A stretch of DNA of 33,136 nt from assembly GCA_037379885.1 (NCBI GenBank), contig JARRJC010000018.1:1-33136 (forward strand). Direction: 5' to 3'. Under the pieces are notes generated by a model. The model searched no databases, was not told the DNA's origin, and saw only the letters and a program-made list of their open reading frames with translations. Position 1 is the stretch's first letter. Every line of letters begins with the position of its first letter. This document shows positions 1-6,646 of this stretch, piece by piece. The translations under genes were made by a program, and so were the position numbers. This DNA is from Limibacillus sp. (GTDB lineage: Bacteria; Pseudomonadota; Alphaproteobacteria; Kiloniellales; CECT-8803).

Positions 1-295
1 TCAGCGCCAACTCTCGCTCGACGTAGGGACCCGCGTGGGTCAGGTCACGCACCTCGTGGACCGGGACCAGCCGGTCGAGCTGAGCCTTGATCTGCTCCAG
101 GACCTGCGGCGTGCCCGAGGTGATGAGGTTGATGCGCGACAGCGCCTTTTCCTTATCGACCTCGGTGACGGTCAGGCTTTCGATGTTGTAGCCACGGCCG
201 GAGAAAAGGCCGATGACGCGCGCAAGCACGCCGGGCTCGTTGTCCACCAGAACCGCCATGGTGCGGAATTCGATCGGCTGCTCTTTGCGCGCCAT
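1..295 (-). CDS. ilvN: Acetolactate synthase small (regulatory) subunit, 3' end cut off
   Basis: Regulatory subunit of acetolactate synthase (AHAS), which binds valine and activates the catalytic subunit in the first common step of Val/Leu/Ile synthesis. Read on the minus strand from the ATG at 295, the protein begins MARKEQPIEFRTMAVLVDNE and continues with PGVLARVIGLFSGRGYNIES, the typical IlvN/IlvH N-terminal ACT domain including the effector-site Asn-Glu-Pro-Gly turn. About 98 codons are present; the family is usually about 160-180 residues, so the C-terminal part lies left of the window. It starts 52 bases after the ilvB stop on the same strand, so the two subunits are almost certainly cotranscribed. 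Identification is secure; only the end is unseen. Confidence 0.95.
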   Translation of the reverse strand, partial: MARKEQPIEFRTMAVLVDNEPGVLARVIGLFSGRGYNIESLTVTEVDKEKALSRINLITSGTPQVLEQIKAQLDRLVPVHEVRDLTHAGPYVERELAL

Positions 296-347
296 TCTTG
301 TTGTTCCTTCGAGAAGTCGGACGTTTTCTTGTCTTGGAGGGGCCGGA

Positions 348-2180
348 TCAGACCAGCACCATCCCCTCCTCCGAGATCGGCTTGGCCGCGCGGTCATCGG
401 GACCGAGCAGCATTTCGTAGTGCGCCGCGCCGGAGGGGATCATGGGGAAACAGTTCTCCTCTCGCGCCACCAGGCAGTCGAAGATCACCGGCTTGTCGCA
501 GTCGATCATCTCCATGATCTTGCCGTCCAGCTCCGAGGGGTCCTCGCAGCGGATGCCGTGGGCGCCGAAGGCCTCGGCCAGCTTCACGAAGTCTGGAAGC
601 GACTCCATGTAGCTTTCCGAATAGCGCTCCCCATGCAGCAGTTCCTGCCACTGGCGCACCATGCCCATCCACTGGTTGTTGACCACAAAGACCTTCACCG
701 GCAGGCCGTACTGCATGACGGTGGACAGCTCCTGTATGTTCATCAGGAAGGAGGCCTCGCCCGCCACGTCGATGACCAGGGACTCCGGATGCGCGCACTG
801 GACGCCCAGGGCCGCCGGGAACCCGTATCCCATGGTGCCGAGCCCGCCGGAGGTCATCCAGCGCTTGGGCGACTCGAACTTGAAGAACTGGGCGGCCCAC
901 ATCTGGTGCTGACCCACTTCGGTGGTGATATAGACGTCGCGGTCCTTGGTCAGCTCGTAGAGCCGCTGAATCGCGTACTGCGGCTTGATGACCTTGCCCT
1001 TCTGCTCGTACTTGAGGCAGTCGCGCTTGCGCCACTCTTCGATCTGGGACCACCAGGCCTTGCTGGCTTTCTTGTCGGCCTTGTGCCCGGCCTTCTCCCA
1101 GCCTGCCACGATGGCCTTCAAGGTCGCGCCCACGTCGCCCACGATCGGCAGATCGACCATGACGTTCTTGTTGATCGAGCTGGGGTCGATGTCGATGTGG
1201 ATCTTCTTGGAGTTCGGCGAGAACTCGTCGAGACGGCCGGTCACGCGGTCGTCGAAGCGCGCGCCCACGTTGATCATCAGATCGCAGGAATACATGGCCA
1301 GATTGGCCTCGTAGGTGCCATGCATCCCCAGCATGCCAAGAAACTGCGGGTCGCTGCCCGGATAGCAGCCCAGTCCCATCAGCGTGTTGGTGATCGGCAT
1401 GCCGGTGGTGCGCACGAAGCGCGTCAGCAGGTCCGTCGCCTCCTGCCCGGAGTTGATCACGCCGCCGCCAGCATAGACGATCGGGCGCTTGGCCTTGGCG
1501 ATCATCTCCACGGCCTGGGCGACCGCCGCCGCGTCGGGCTCGGTGCGCGGGCGGTAGCTGCGGCGCTCCACCTTCTCGGGCCCATGGTAGTCGCCCAGCG
1601 TCTGGACCACGTCCTTGGGCAGGTCCACCACCACCGGGCCGGGCCGGCCGTTCTTGGCCACGTAGAAGGCCTCGTGCAGCACGCGCGGCAGGTCCTCGAT
1701 CCGCTTCACCAGATAATTGTGCTTGGTGCAAGGACGCGTGATGCCGGTGGTGTCGGCCTCCTGAAAGGCGTCGTTGCCGATCAGATGCGTCGGCACCTGA
1801 CCGGTCAGGCAGACCAGCGGAATGGAGTCCATCAGCGCATCGGTCAGTCCGGTAACGGCGTTGGTGGCGCCCGGTCCCGAGGTCACCAGCACGACGCCGA
1901 CCTCGCCGGTCGAACGCGCATAGCCCTCGGCTGCATGGACGCAGCCCTGCTCATGACGGCAGAGAATGTGGCGCACCGCGTTCTGCTTGAAGAACTCGTC
2001 ATAGATCGGCAGCACCGCGCCGCCGGGATACCCGAAGACATGGTTCACGCCTTGATCGGCCAGGGCGCGCAGCACCATGGCAGCGCCCGTCATGCGCGCG
2101 CCGTTGTCCTTAGGGGCCGCGCTTTTAGGACTTGCGCCCTTCTTTGCTCTTGTCTTCTGCGCCATATCTTTTTGCGCCAT
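348..2180 (-). CDS. ilvB: Acetolactate synthase large (catalytic) subunit
   Basis: Thiamine-diphosphate enzyme that condenses two pyruvates to acetolactate, or pyruvate plus 2-oxobutyrate to acetohydroxybutyrate. From the ATG at 2180 it is 610 residues, a normal AHAS length. It shows the FGYPGGAVLPIYDEF segment, the catalytic Glu in RHEQG (about residue 77), the SGPGATN loop, a central FAD-binding-like domain and the C-terminal ThDP domain ending in VVNNQWMGMVRQWQ. The ThDP/Mg motif reads GEASFLMN, with Glu (residue 475, codon 756-758) where GD is the usual pair. An in-frame GTG at 2216 would add 12 residues, but the ATG at 2180 has AAGGA about 10 bases upstream, while the GTG lies inside a hairpin without a ribosome site. 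miaA lies upstream and ilvN downstream. Confidence 0.96.
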   Translation of the reverse strand: MAQKDMAQKTRAKKGASPKSAAPKDNGARMTGAAMVLRALADQGVNHVFGYPGGAVLPIYDEFFKQNAVRHILCRHEQGCVHAAEGYARSTGEVGVVLVTSGPGATNAVTGLTDALMDSIPLVCLTGQVPTHLIGNDAFQEADTTGITRPCTKHNYLVKRIEDLPRVLHEAFYVAKNGRPGPVVVDLPKDVVQTLGDYHGPEKVERRSYRPRTEPDAAAVAQAVEMIAKAKRPIVYAGGGVINSGQEATDLLTRFVRTTGMPITNTLMGLGCYPGSDPQFLGMLGMHGTYEANLAMYSCDLMINVGARFDDRVTGRLDEFSPNSKKIHIDIDPSSINKNVMVDLPIVGDVGATLKAIVAGWEKAGHKADKKASKAWWSQIEEWRKRDCLKYEQKGKVIKPQYAIQRLYELTKDRDVYITTEVGQHQMWAAQFFKFESPKRWMTSGGLGTMGYGFPAALGVQCAHPESLVIDVAGEASFLMNIQELSTVMQYGLPVKVFVVNNQWMGMVRQWQELLHGERYSESYMESLPDFVKLAEAFGAHGIRCEDPSELDGKIMEMIDCDKPVIFDCLVAREENCFPMIPSGAAHYEMLLGPDDRAAKPISEEGMVLV

Positions 2181-2209
2181 CGCCTTCAATTCCTTCTTCG
2201 TTCCTTGCC

Positions 2210-2261
2210 GCGTCACGGTTCAAGACCCGCAACCGTGACGCCCGGCCGCGGTCAGCCGGGC
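2210..2261 (-). promoter_or_regulatory. Two tandem hairpins in the ilvB leader
   Basis: Seen directly: a perfect 11-base inverted repeat, GCGTCACGGTT at 2210-2220 and AACCGTGACGC at 2231-2241, with a 10-base loop. It is directly preceded on the transcript by a second perfect stem, arms 2240-2246 and 2255-2261 (7 pairs, 8-base loop). The two stems share bases 2240-2241, so they compete slightly. They lie between the promoter-like pair and the ilvB start; the 11-base stem covers the alternative GTG start at 2216. No U-run follows, so this is not a plain terminator. A role in controlling ilvB expression is inference. Confidence 0.5.
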
Positions 2262-2326
2262 ACGTCATAAGCTGTTTCCTTCACAAAGCCTTGGGGGCTT
2301 TTCCTGGGGCCGCCTTGAGGGGCGCT

Positions 2327-2356
2327 AACCTAGTCCGCGGGTTTCAGGAGGGTCAA
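2327..2356 (-). promoter_or_regulatory. Candidate sigma70-type promoter for ilvB-ilvN
   Basis: On the minus strand TTGACC (2356-2351) is followed after 18 bases by TAGGTT (2332-2327). The -10-like hexamer overlaps the miaA stop codon, so transcription would begin about 140 bases before the ilvB ATG and include both leader hairpins. This is a pattern match only. Read-through from miaA would be an alternative source of ilvB transcript. Confidence 0.4.
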
Positions 2357-3361
2357 TAGGGATTCGCGAATTTTCGAAAAGATTTTTTGCCTGTGGCTTT
2401 CTGAATATTGCGTCTCTATGACGCAGCCCTCATTTTCTTTCGAGTCAGCTTCTTGCGACACGGCCTGTTGCAACCCCAAATCTGGCAACCCTGCCTGGGT
2501 CCGCAGCCAGGTCATCTGCCGCTTGGCGTAACGCCGGGTCGCCGCCTCGGCCTCCGCCTTGGCTTCTTCGAGTGTCAGGGCGCCCCTCAGATAAGCCGAC
2601 AGCTCCGGCACGCCGATCGCTTTCAGGACCGGCGCATCTGGCGGAAGGCCCTTATCCAGCAAAGCGCGCACCTCTTCAAGGGCGCCCGCCTCCAGCATCG
2701 CGGCAAAGCGCCGTCCGCAGGCTTCCCGGACCTCCTCGCGCGGCGGCGTGATGAGGATATCGAAAAAGCGGTAGGGCGCGCCGCCGTCCCCCGGCTCCCG
2801 CCGCCAGGCGGCAAGGCCCCGGCCCGTGGCCTCCAGCACCGACCAGGCGCGCACCAGCCGCTGGCGGTCGCTGGACCGGACGCCCTCCGCCGTTTCCGGG
2901 TCGCGCTCGCCGAGACGCTCCTTCATGGCCGGGCCGCCGATCATGGCGAACAGCGCCTCGGCGGCGTCGCGGGTTTCCTTCGGCACCTGCGGCACCGGCG
3001 CCAAGCCTTCCTTCAACGCCTTTATATAGAGACCGCTGCCGCCGCAGAGGATCGGCAAGCGTCCTTCCGCAAGAGTCTCCTCGATGGCCGCCAACGCCAA
3101 GTCCCGCCAGCGCCCGGCGGAGGCCGCCTCTTCGCCGGGCAGGAGACCATAGAGACGGTGCGGAGCGCGTGCTTCCTCCTCCGGACTGGGGCGCGCGCTC
3201 AAGACCCGCAAGTCGCGGTAGAGCTGCTGCGCATCGGCGTTGATCACCGTGCCGCCGAAGGCTTCCGCGAGGTCGAGCGCCAGCGCGGACTTGCCGCTCG
3301 CGGTCGGCCCGGCCACCACGACGACCAGGGGAAGCCCGCGTTTATCCGCCGCTTCGGCCAT
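2330..3361 (-). CDS. miaA: tRNA dimethylallyltransferase
   Basis: Transfers the dimethylallyl group to N6 of A37 in tRNAs that read codons beginning with U. The 343-residue protein has the N-terminal P-loop GPTASGKS (residues 18-25), the conserved Asp of the INADAQQLYRDL segment (Asp43, corresponding to the substrate-binding DSMQVYR motif), GGSGLYIKAL, and the RQRLVRAWSVLEATGR and RRYAKRQMTWLRTQ segments typical of MiaA. The length is normal; the last ~35 residues after the motifs are a low-similarity Lys/Glu-rich tail. The ATG at 3361 is 45 bases from the divergent serB start. The gene order miaA-ilvB-ilvN with divergent serB is, from memory, seen in several alphaproteobacteria. Confidence 0.96.
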   Translation of the reverse strand: MAEAADKRGLPLVVVVAGPTASGKSALALDLAEAFGGTVINADAQQLYRDLRVLSARPSPEEEARAPHRLYGLLPGEEAASAGRWRDLALAAIEETLAEGRLPILCGGSGLYIKALKEGLAPVPQVPKETRDAAEALFAMIGGPAMKERLGERDPETAEGVRSSDRQRLVRAWSVLEATGRGLAAWRREPGDGGAPYRFFDILITPPREEVREACGRRFAAMLEAGALEEVRALLDKGLPPDAPVLKAIGVPELSAYLRGALTLEEAKAEAEAATRRYAKRQMTWLRTQAGLPDLGLQQAVSQEADSKENEGCVIETQYSESHRQKIFSKIRESLLTLLKPAD

Positions 3362-3384
3362 TCCCGCTCTTGCCCCTTTCGATC

Positions 3385-3404
3385 AGCGCGGCTATCACCG
3401 CGCT
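3385..3404. promoter_or_regulatory. Dyad in the short miaA/serB divergent region
   Basis: A perfect 7-base inverted repeat, AGCGCGG and CCGCGCT, is separated by six bases (CTATCA). It fills most of the 45 bases between the miaA and serB start codons. It could be an operator shared by both promoters or a short hairpin in the serB leader. No hexamer pair fits well in so short a space, so the promoters probably extend into the coding regions. Confidence 0.3.
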
Positions 3405-3406
3405 CC

Positions 3407-4297
3407 ATGACAGAGATGCACATGACGAACGTACTCACTCTTCTAGGGTCCCCGCTGGACGAATGGCAAGTCGCCGCCGTCGCAGAGGCGCTGGACCGCG
3501 ACCCGGACGAGACCGACTGGCTCGGCGAAGGCGAGGCCGCCGATATCCATTTCGAGGAGGCGGAACCGGTCGAGGCGCTGGAGATCGCCCGGCATCTGCT
3601 GGGCGAGGAGCCGGTCGACATGGCGGCCCAGATAGCGGCCATCCGGCGCAAGCGCCTGCTGCTGGCCGACATGGAGTCCACCATCATCGAAGAGGAGATG
3701 GTCGATCTGCTGGCCGAGGAGATCGGCATTGGCGAGGCCGTGGCCGAGATCACGGCGCGCAGCATGGCCGGCGAGCTGGATTTCGAGGCTTCGCTGCGCC
3801 AGCGCATGGCGCTGCTGGAAGGCGTCCCCGCCGACCTGCTGGAGGACCTGGCCGAGGTCATGACGCTCAGCCCCGGCGCGCGCGTTCTGGTCCAGACCAT
3901 GCGCCAGAACGGCGCCTTCACGCTGCTGGCGACCGGCGGTTTCCGCCTCTTCGCCGAGCGGGTGCGCGACTCGGTCGGTTTCCACGACCTGCGCTGCAAC
4001 GACCTGAAGATAGCCAACGGGCGAGTGACCGGCGGCCTGAAGGGCCCGATCTTCGACCGCGCGGGCAAGCTGACGGCGCTGAGAGAGACCTGCGAGGAGC
4101 TGCACATCCAGGCGAGCGAGGCGGCCGCCGTCGGCGACGGCTCCAACGATCTGGACATGATCCAGGCCGCCGGTCTCGGTGTCGCTTTCCGGGGCAAGCC
4201 GATCCTGCGCGAAGAGGCGGACGCCTGCCTCGATCACTTCGACCTTCGCGGCCTGCTCTATTTCCAGGGCTACCGCCGCGAGGAGTTCAGGGACTAG
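3407..4297 (+). CDS. serB: Phosphoserine phosphatase, HAD superfamily
   Basis: Hydrolyses O-phosphoserine to serine, the last step of the phosphorylated serine pathway. From the ATG at 3407 it is 296 residues, matching the usual SerB length; in-frame ATGs at 3416 and 3422 are possible starts. An N-terminal ACT-like region is followed by the HAD core: motif I LLADMEST (residues 85-92), motif II LLATGGFRLF, the conserved Lys region LTGGLKGPIFDRAGKLTAL, and motif IV AAVGDGSNDLDMI. The motif I nucleophile Asp88 is present, but the second acidic position, normally Asp and serving as general acid/base (DxDxT), is Glu90 (codon GAG at 3674-3676). The stop overlaps the stop of the convergent amidase gene in a shared CTAG. 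Most likely a true SerB with a conservative substitution. Confidence 0.93.
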   Translation: MTEMHMTNVLTLLGSPLDEWQVAAVAEALDRDPDETDWLGEGEAADIHFEEAEPVEALEIARHLLGEEPVDMAAQIAAIRRKRLLLADMESTIIEEEMVDLLAEEIGIGEAVAEITARSMAGELDFEASLRQRMALLEGVPADLLEDLAEVMTLSPGARVLVQTMRQNGAFTLLATGGFRLFAERVRDSVGFHDLRCNDLKIANGRVTGGLKGPIFDRAGKLTALRETCEELHIQASEAAAVGDGSNDLDMIQAAGLGVAFRGKPILREEADACLDHFDLRGLLYFQGYRREEFRD

Positions 4298-5520
4298 AAA
4301 GCGCCCAGCTGATCGCCCGGTTCGGCTTCCTTGGTGAAGCGCCCGGTGAAGGCCAGCAGCGATTCATCCGTGCCGTAGGCGCCCATCAGGCCGAGGCCGA
4401 CCGGCGCGCCCTCCTGACTGGCGAGCGGCAGGCTGATTTGCGGCGTGCGGGCAAGGGGGGAGACGGCGCTGAGGCGCAGGGTCTTCAAGCGCCAGTCGTC
4501 CAGGCTGTCGAGCGGCTGACTGACCAGCGGGGCGGGGCCCAAGGCCGGCGGCAGACAGACGAAGGCCTCCCCCGCCAGTTCCTTCTCCAGCCATTCCGCA
4601 TGGGTTCGGCGCAGCGCCGTTGCCTCGGCGTACTCGGCTTCAGTGACCTTGCTGGCGAGCCGGAAGCGCTCGGCGACGTCGGGGCCGATCTTGTCGAAGT
4701 TCTCCCCGACCCAGGGGCCGTTGGCGATCCAGGCTTCATAGCCCTGCACGCGGCGGTAGACGTCCCGCATGACCTCCAGGTCGCCCGCGGGGCCTGCCAG
4801 CTTGAAGCGGTCCGCCTTGCCGATCCAATCGGCCAGACGCTTGACCCAGGGTTCGAGAGTCTTTTGCGTTTCCACTTCCAGGAGATCGAAGGCGTCCTCG
4901 GCGATGAGAAGGCGCGAGACCTGTCCGGAGGCGCCGGCCTCCCGGTCCAGCAGGACAGCGCCCACCCGGGCCATGAGCCCCGCATCGCGGGCGAACCAGC
5001 CGCAGGTGTCGAGCGAGGGGGCCAGCGGCCAGATCCCCTCGGCGGCCACGCGTCCGTGGCTGGGACGGATGCCGAAGAGCCCGCAATAGCTGGCCGGGAT
5101 GCGAACCGACCCGCCGGTGTCGGTGCCCAGCGCAAAATCCGCGAGGCCGCCCGCGACCGCCGCCGCCGAACCGCCCGAGGAGCCGCCGGTCACCCGACCC
5201 GGCGCTTCCGGATTGGTGGGCACGCCGAAGTGGTGGTTCATGCCGTTTATGCCGAAGGCGAACTCATCGGTCGTGGTCTTGCCGATCAGCTCGGCTCCGG
5301 CCGCCAGAAGCTGCGCCACGGTCTTGGCGTGCGCCTTGGCCGGGCCCCGCGCCTTTCCGAAGTAGGGATTCCCGGCGGTGGTGACATGGCCTTCCACGTC
5401 GTAGAGGTCCTTGGCCGCGAAGGTCAGCCCTGCGAGCGGTCCAGTGTCGCTCTCTTTCAGCGAGAAGACGCCGCCCGGAACGAACGCGCCCAACGAATTC
5501 TGGAAGAAACTGTCCTGCAT
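4294..5520 (-). CDS. Amidase-signature family hydrolase
   Basis: A 408-residue member of the amidase signature (AS) family, whose enzymes hydrolyse C-N amide bonds with a Ser-cisSer-Lys triad. All three catalytic residues are visible: Lys37 in TFAAKDLYD, Ser114 in TGGSSGGSAAAVAGG, and nucleophile Ser138 in GTDTGGSVRIPAS. It is shorter than GatA (about 480-490) and lacks GatB/GatC neighbours, so it is a catabolic amidase rather than the tRNA amidotransferase; the shorter architecture recalls plant and bacterial AMI1-like amidases. No signal peptide is visible, so it should be cytoplasmic. It is the last gene of a minus-strand trio after a MATE exporter and a DmpA-type peptidase, starting 18 bases after the latter's stop. 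The substrate is unknown. Confidence 0.9.
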   Translation of the reverse strand: MQDSFFQNSLGAFVPGGVFSLKESDTGPLAGLTFAAKDLYDVEGHVTTAGNPYFGKARGPAKAHAKTVAQLLAAGAELIGKTTTDEFAFGINGMNHHFGVPTNPEAPGRVTGGSSGGSAAAVAGGLADFALGTDTGGSVRIPASYCGLFGIRPSHGRVAAEGIWPLAPSLDTCGWFARDAGLMARVGAVLLDREAGASGQVSRLLIAEDAFDLLEVETQKTLEPWVKRLADWIGKADRFKLAGPAGDLEVMRDVYRRVQGYEAWIANGPWVGENFDKIGPDVAERFRLASKVTEAEYAEATALRRTHAEWLEKELAGEAFVCLPPALGPAPLVSQPLDSLDDWRLKTLRLSAVSPLARTPQISLPLASQEGAPVGLGLMGAYGTDESLLAFTGRFTKEAEPGDQLGAF

Positions 5521-5538
5521 GGCCTTTTCCGGTTCTCC

Positions 5539-6636
5539 CTACTTTCCGTCGCGCGCGGCCAGCCGCCGCAGCACATCCTCGATGACCGCGTCCGGCAGCG
5601 CGGGGACGAAGTTCCCGTCCCGGCCCTTCATGTCCCGGTTGCAGAAGAGGCAGTCGAGAATGGCCTCGTCGGTCGCCTCCACCGTCGCCTCGAACAGCAG
5701 ATCCATCTCCGCGTTCGCCAGCGCCTCCAAGGCCGCCGCGCCGCTCCTGGATTTCGCCGCCGCTTCGTTGGCCGTGGAAAAGGCGAGGAAGATATCGCCC
5801 GAGCCGTTGTGGCCAACCGCGCCGCTGCGCGCCATGCCGAGCGGCACGCGCCGCGCGAGGCGCTTTAGCTGTTGGGGCAGCAGCGGCGCATCGGTCGCGA
5901 CCACGGCGATGATGGAGCCCGCCGGCTGCGCGCGCAGCTCGTCCGCGTTGTCCAACTCGCGGCCCACCGGCAGACCGCAGAGCGTGAGTTCCTCGCGCAT
6001 GCCGAAGTTCGCCTGGACGAAGACTCCGAGTGTGTAGTCCGTCCCGGCCACCCGGACCCGGCGCGAAGCGCTGCCCGAGCCGCCCTTGTAGCCATAGCAG
6101 ATCATGCCGGTCCCGCCGCCGACGCTGCCTAGCGGCACCGGCCCGCCGGAGGCGGCCTCCAGGGCCTCGACGGCATGGCCGGGGCGGACATGGAAGCCGT
6201 CGATGTCGTTCAGTTCGCCGTCGAAGGTCTCAGCCACCAGAGGCAGGCCCCACTCCATGACCCGCGCCTGCCCGCTCTCCAGGCCCCAGCGCAGGATGCC
6301 TTCGTGCACCGCCCCCACCGAATGCGTGTTGGTGATCGCGAGCGGCCCTTCGAGAAGCCCGCTTTCCTCGATCCAATGCGCCCCGGTCATCTCGCCCGCG
6401 CCGTTGAGGCTAAAGAGCCCGGCGAAGACCGGCAGGCCGCCCTTCGCGCGCCCGCGCGGCAGGATCGCCGTGACGCCTGTGCGCACCGGTCCGGCGCCGC
6501 GCCGCAAAGGACCCTCGCCTTCGATCAGCGTGACCATGCCGACCTCGACCCCGGCCACGTCGGTGATGGCGTTCAGGGGGCCTGTCGTTCCGGGCAGCGG
6601 AAAGCCCCAATCGCGTGCGCGTTTTCGTCCTGTCAT
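5539..6636 (-). CDS. P1 (S58) family aminopeptidase/esterase, DmpA-like
   Basis: A 365-residue self-processing N-terminal-nucleophile hydrolase of the DmpA/BapA family, which releases N-terminal residues from small peptides, amides or beta-peptides. The sequence shows the early PGPLNAITDVAGVEVG-like segment (here TTGPLNAITDVAGVEVGMVT), NTHSVGAVHEGIL, the glycine-rich GSVGGGTGM, ATDAPLLPQQLKRLARR, and GHNGSGDIFLAFST. The expected autocleavage is between Gly278 and Ser279, making Ser279 the nucleophile of the beta chain. It begins 10 bases after the MATE stop codon with GAGAG ahead of the ATG. The operon position between an exporter and an amidase suggests joint handling of a small amide or peptide compound, which is inference. 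Confidence 0.92.
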   Translation of the reverse strand: MTGRKRARDWGFPLPGTTGPLNAITDVAGVEVGMVTLIEGEGPLRRGAGPVRTGVTAILPRGRAKGGLPVFAGLFSLNGAGEMTGAHWIEESGLLEGPLAITNTHSVGAVHEGILRWGLESGQARVMEWGLPLVAETFDGELNDIDGFHVRPGHAVEALEAASGGPVPLGSVGGGTGMICYGYKGGSGSASRRVRVAGTDYTLGVFVQANFGMREELTLCGLPVGRELDNADELRAQPAGSIIAVVATDAPLLPQQLKRLARRVPLGMARSGAVGHNGSGDIFLAFSTANEAAAKSRSGAAALEALANAEMDLLFEATVEATDEAILDCLFCNRDMKGRDGNFVPALPDAVIEDVLRRLAARDGK

Positions 6637-6646
6637 CTGCTTACTC

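Noticed and set aside
2166-2268. Short frame from ATG 2268 as an ilvB leader peptide
   Set aside because: It has a good ribosome site but is not enriched in Ile, Val or Leu codons and runs past the ilvB start, so a classical attenuation peptide is not supported.
213-2270. Long plus-strand open frame opposite ilvB
   Set aside because: Shadow of ilvB in GC-rich DNA; the translation is rich in Arg/His/Gly with no family motifs, while the minus strand encodes a complete acetolactate synthase.
2408-3406. N-terminal extension of serB running opposite miaA
   Set aside because: The extension is antisense to a complete miaA gene and shows no family features; the SerB length is normal from 3407.
4298-5868. 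Plus-strand frame opposite the amidase and DmpA-like genes
   Set aside because: Low-complexity Arg/Gly-rich shadow; minus-strand genes there carry full catalytic motifs.
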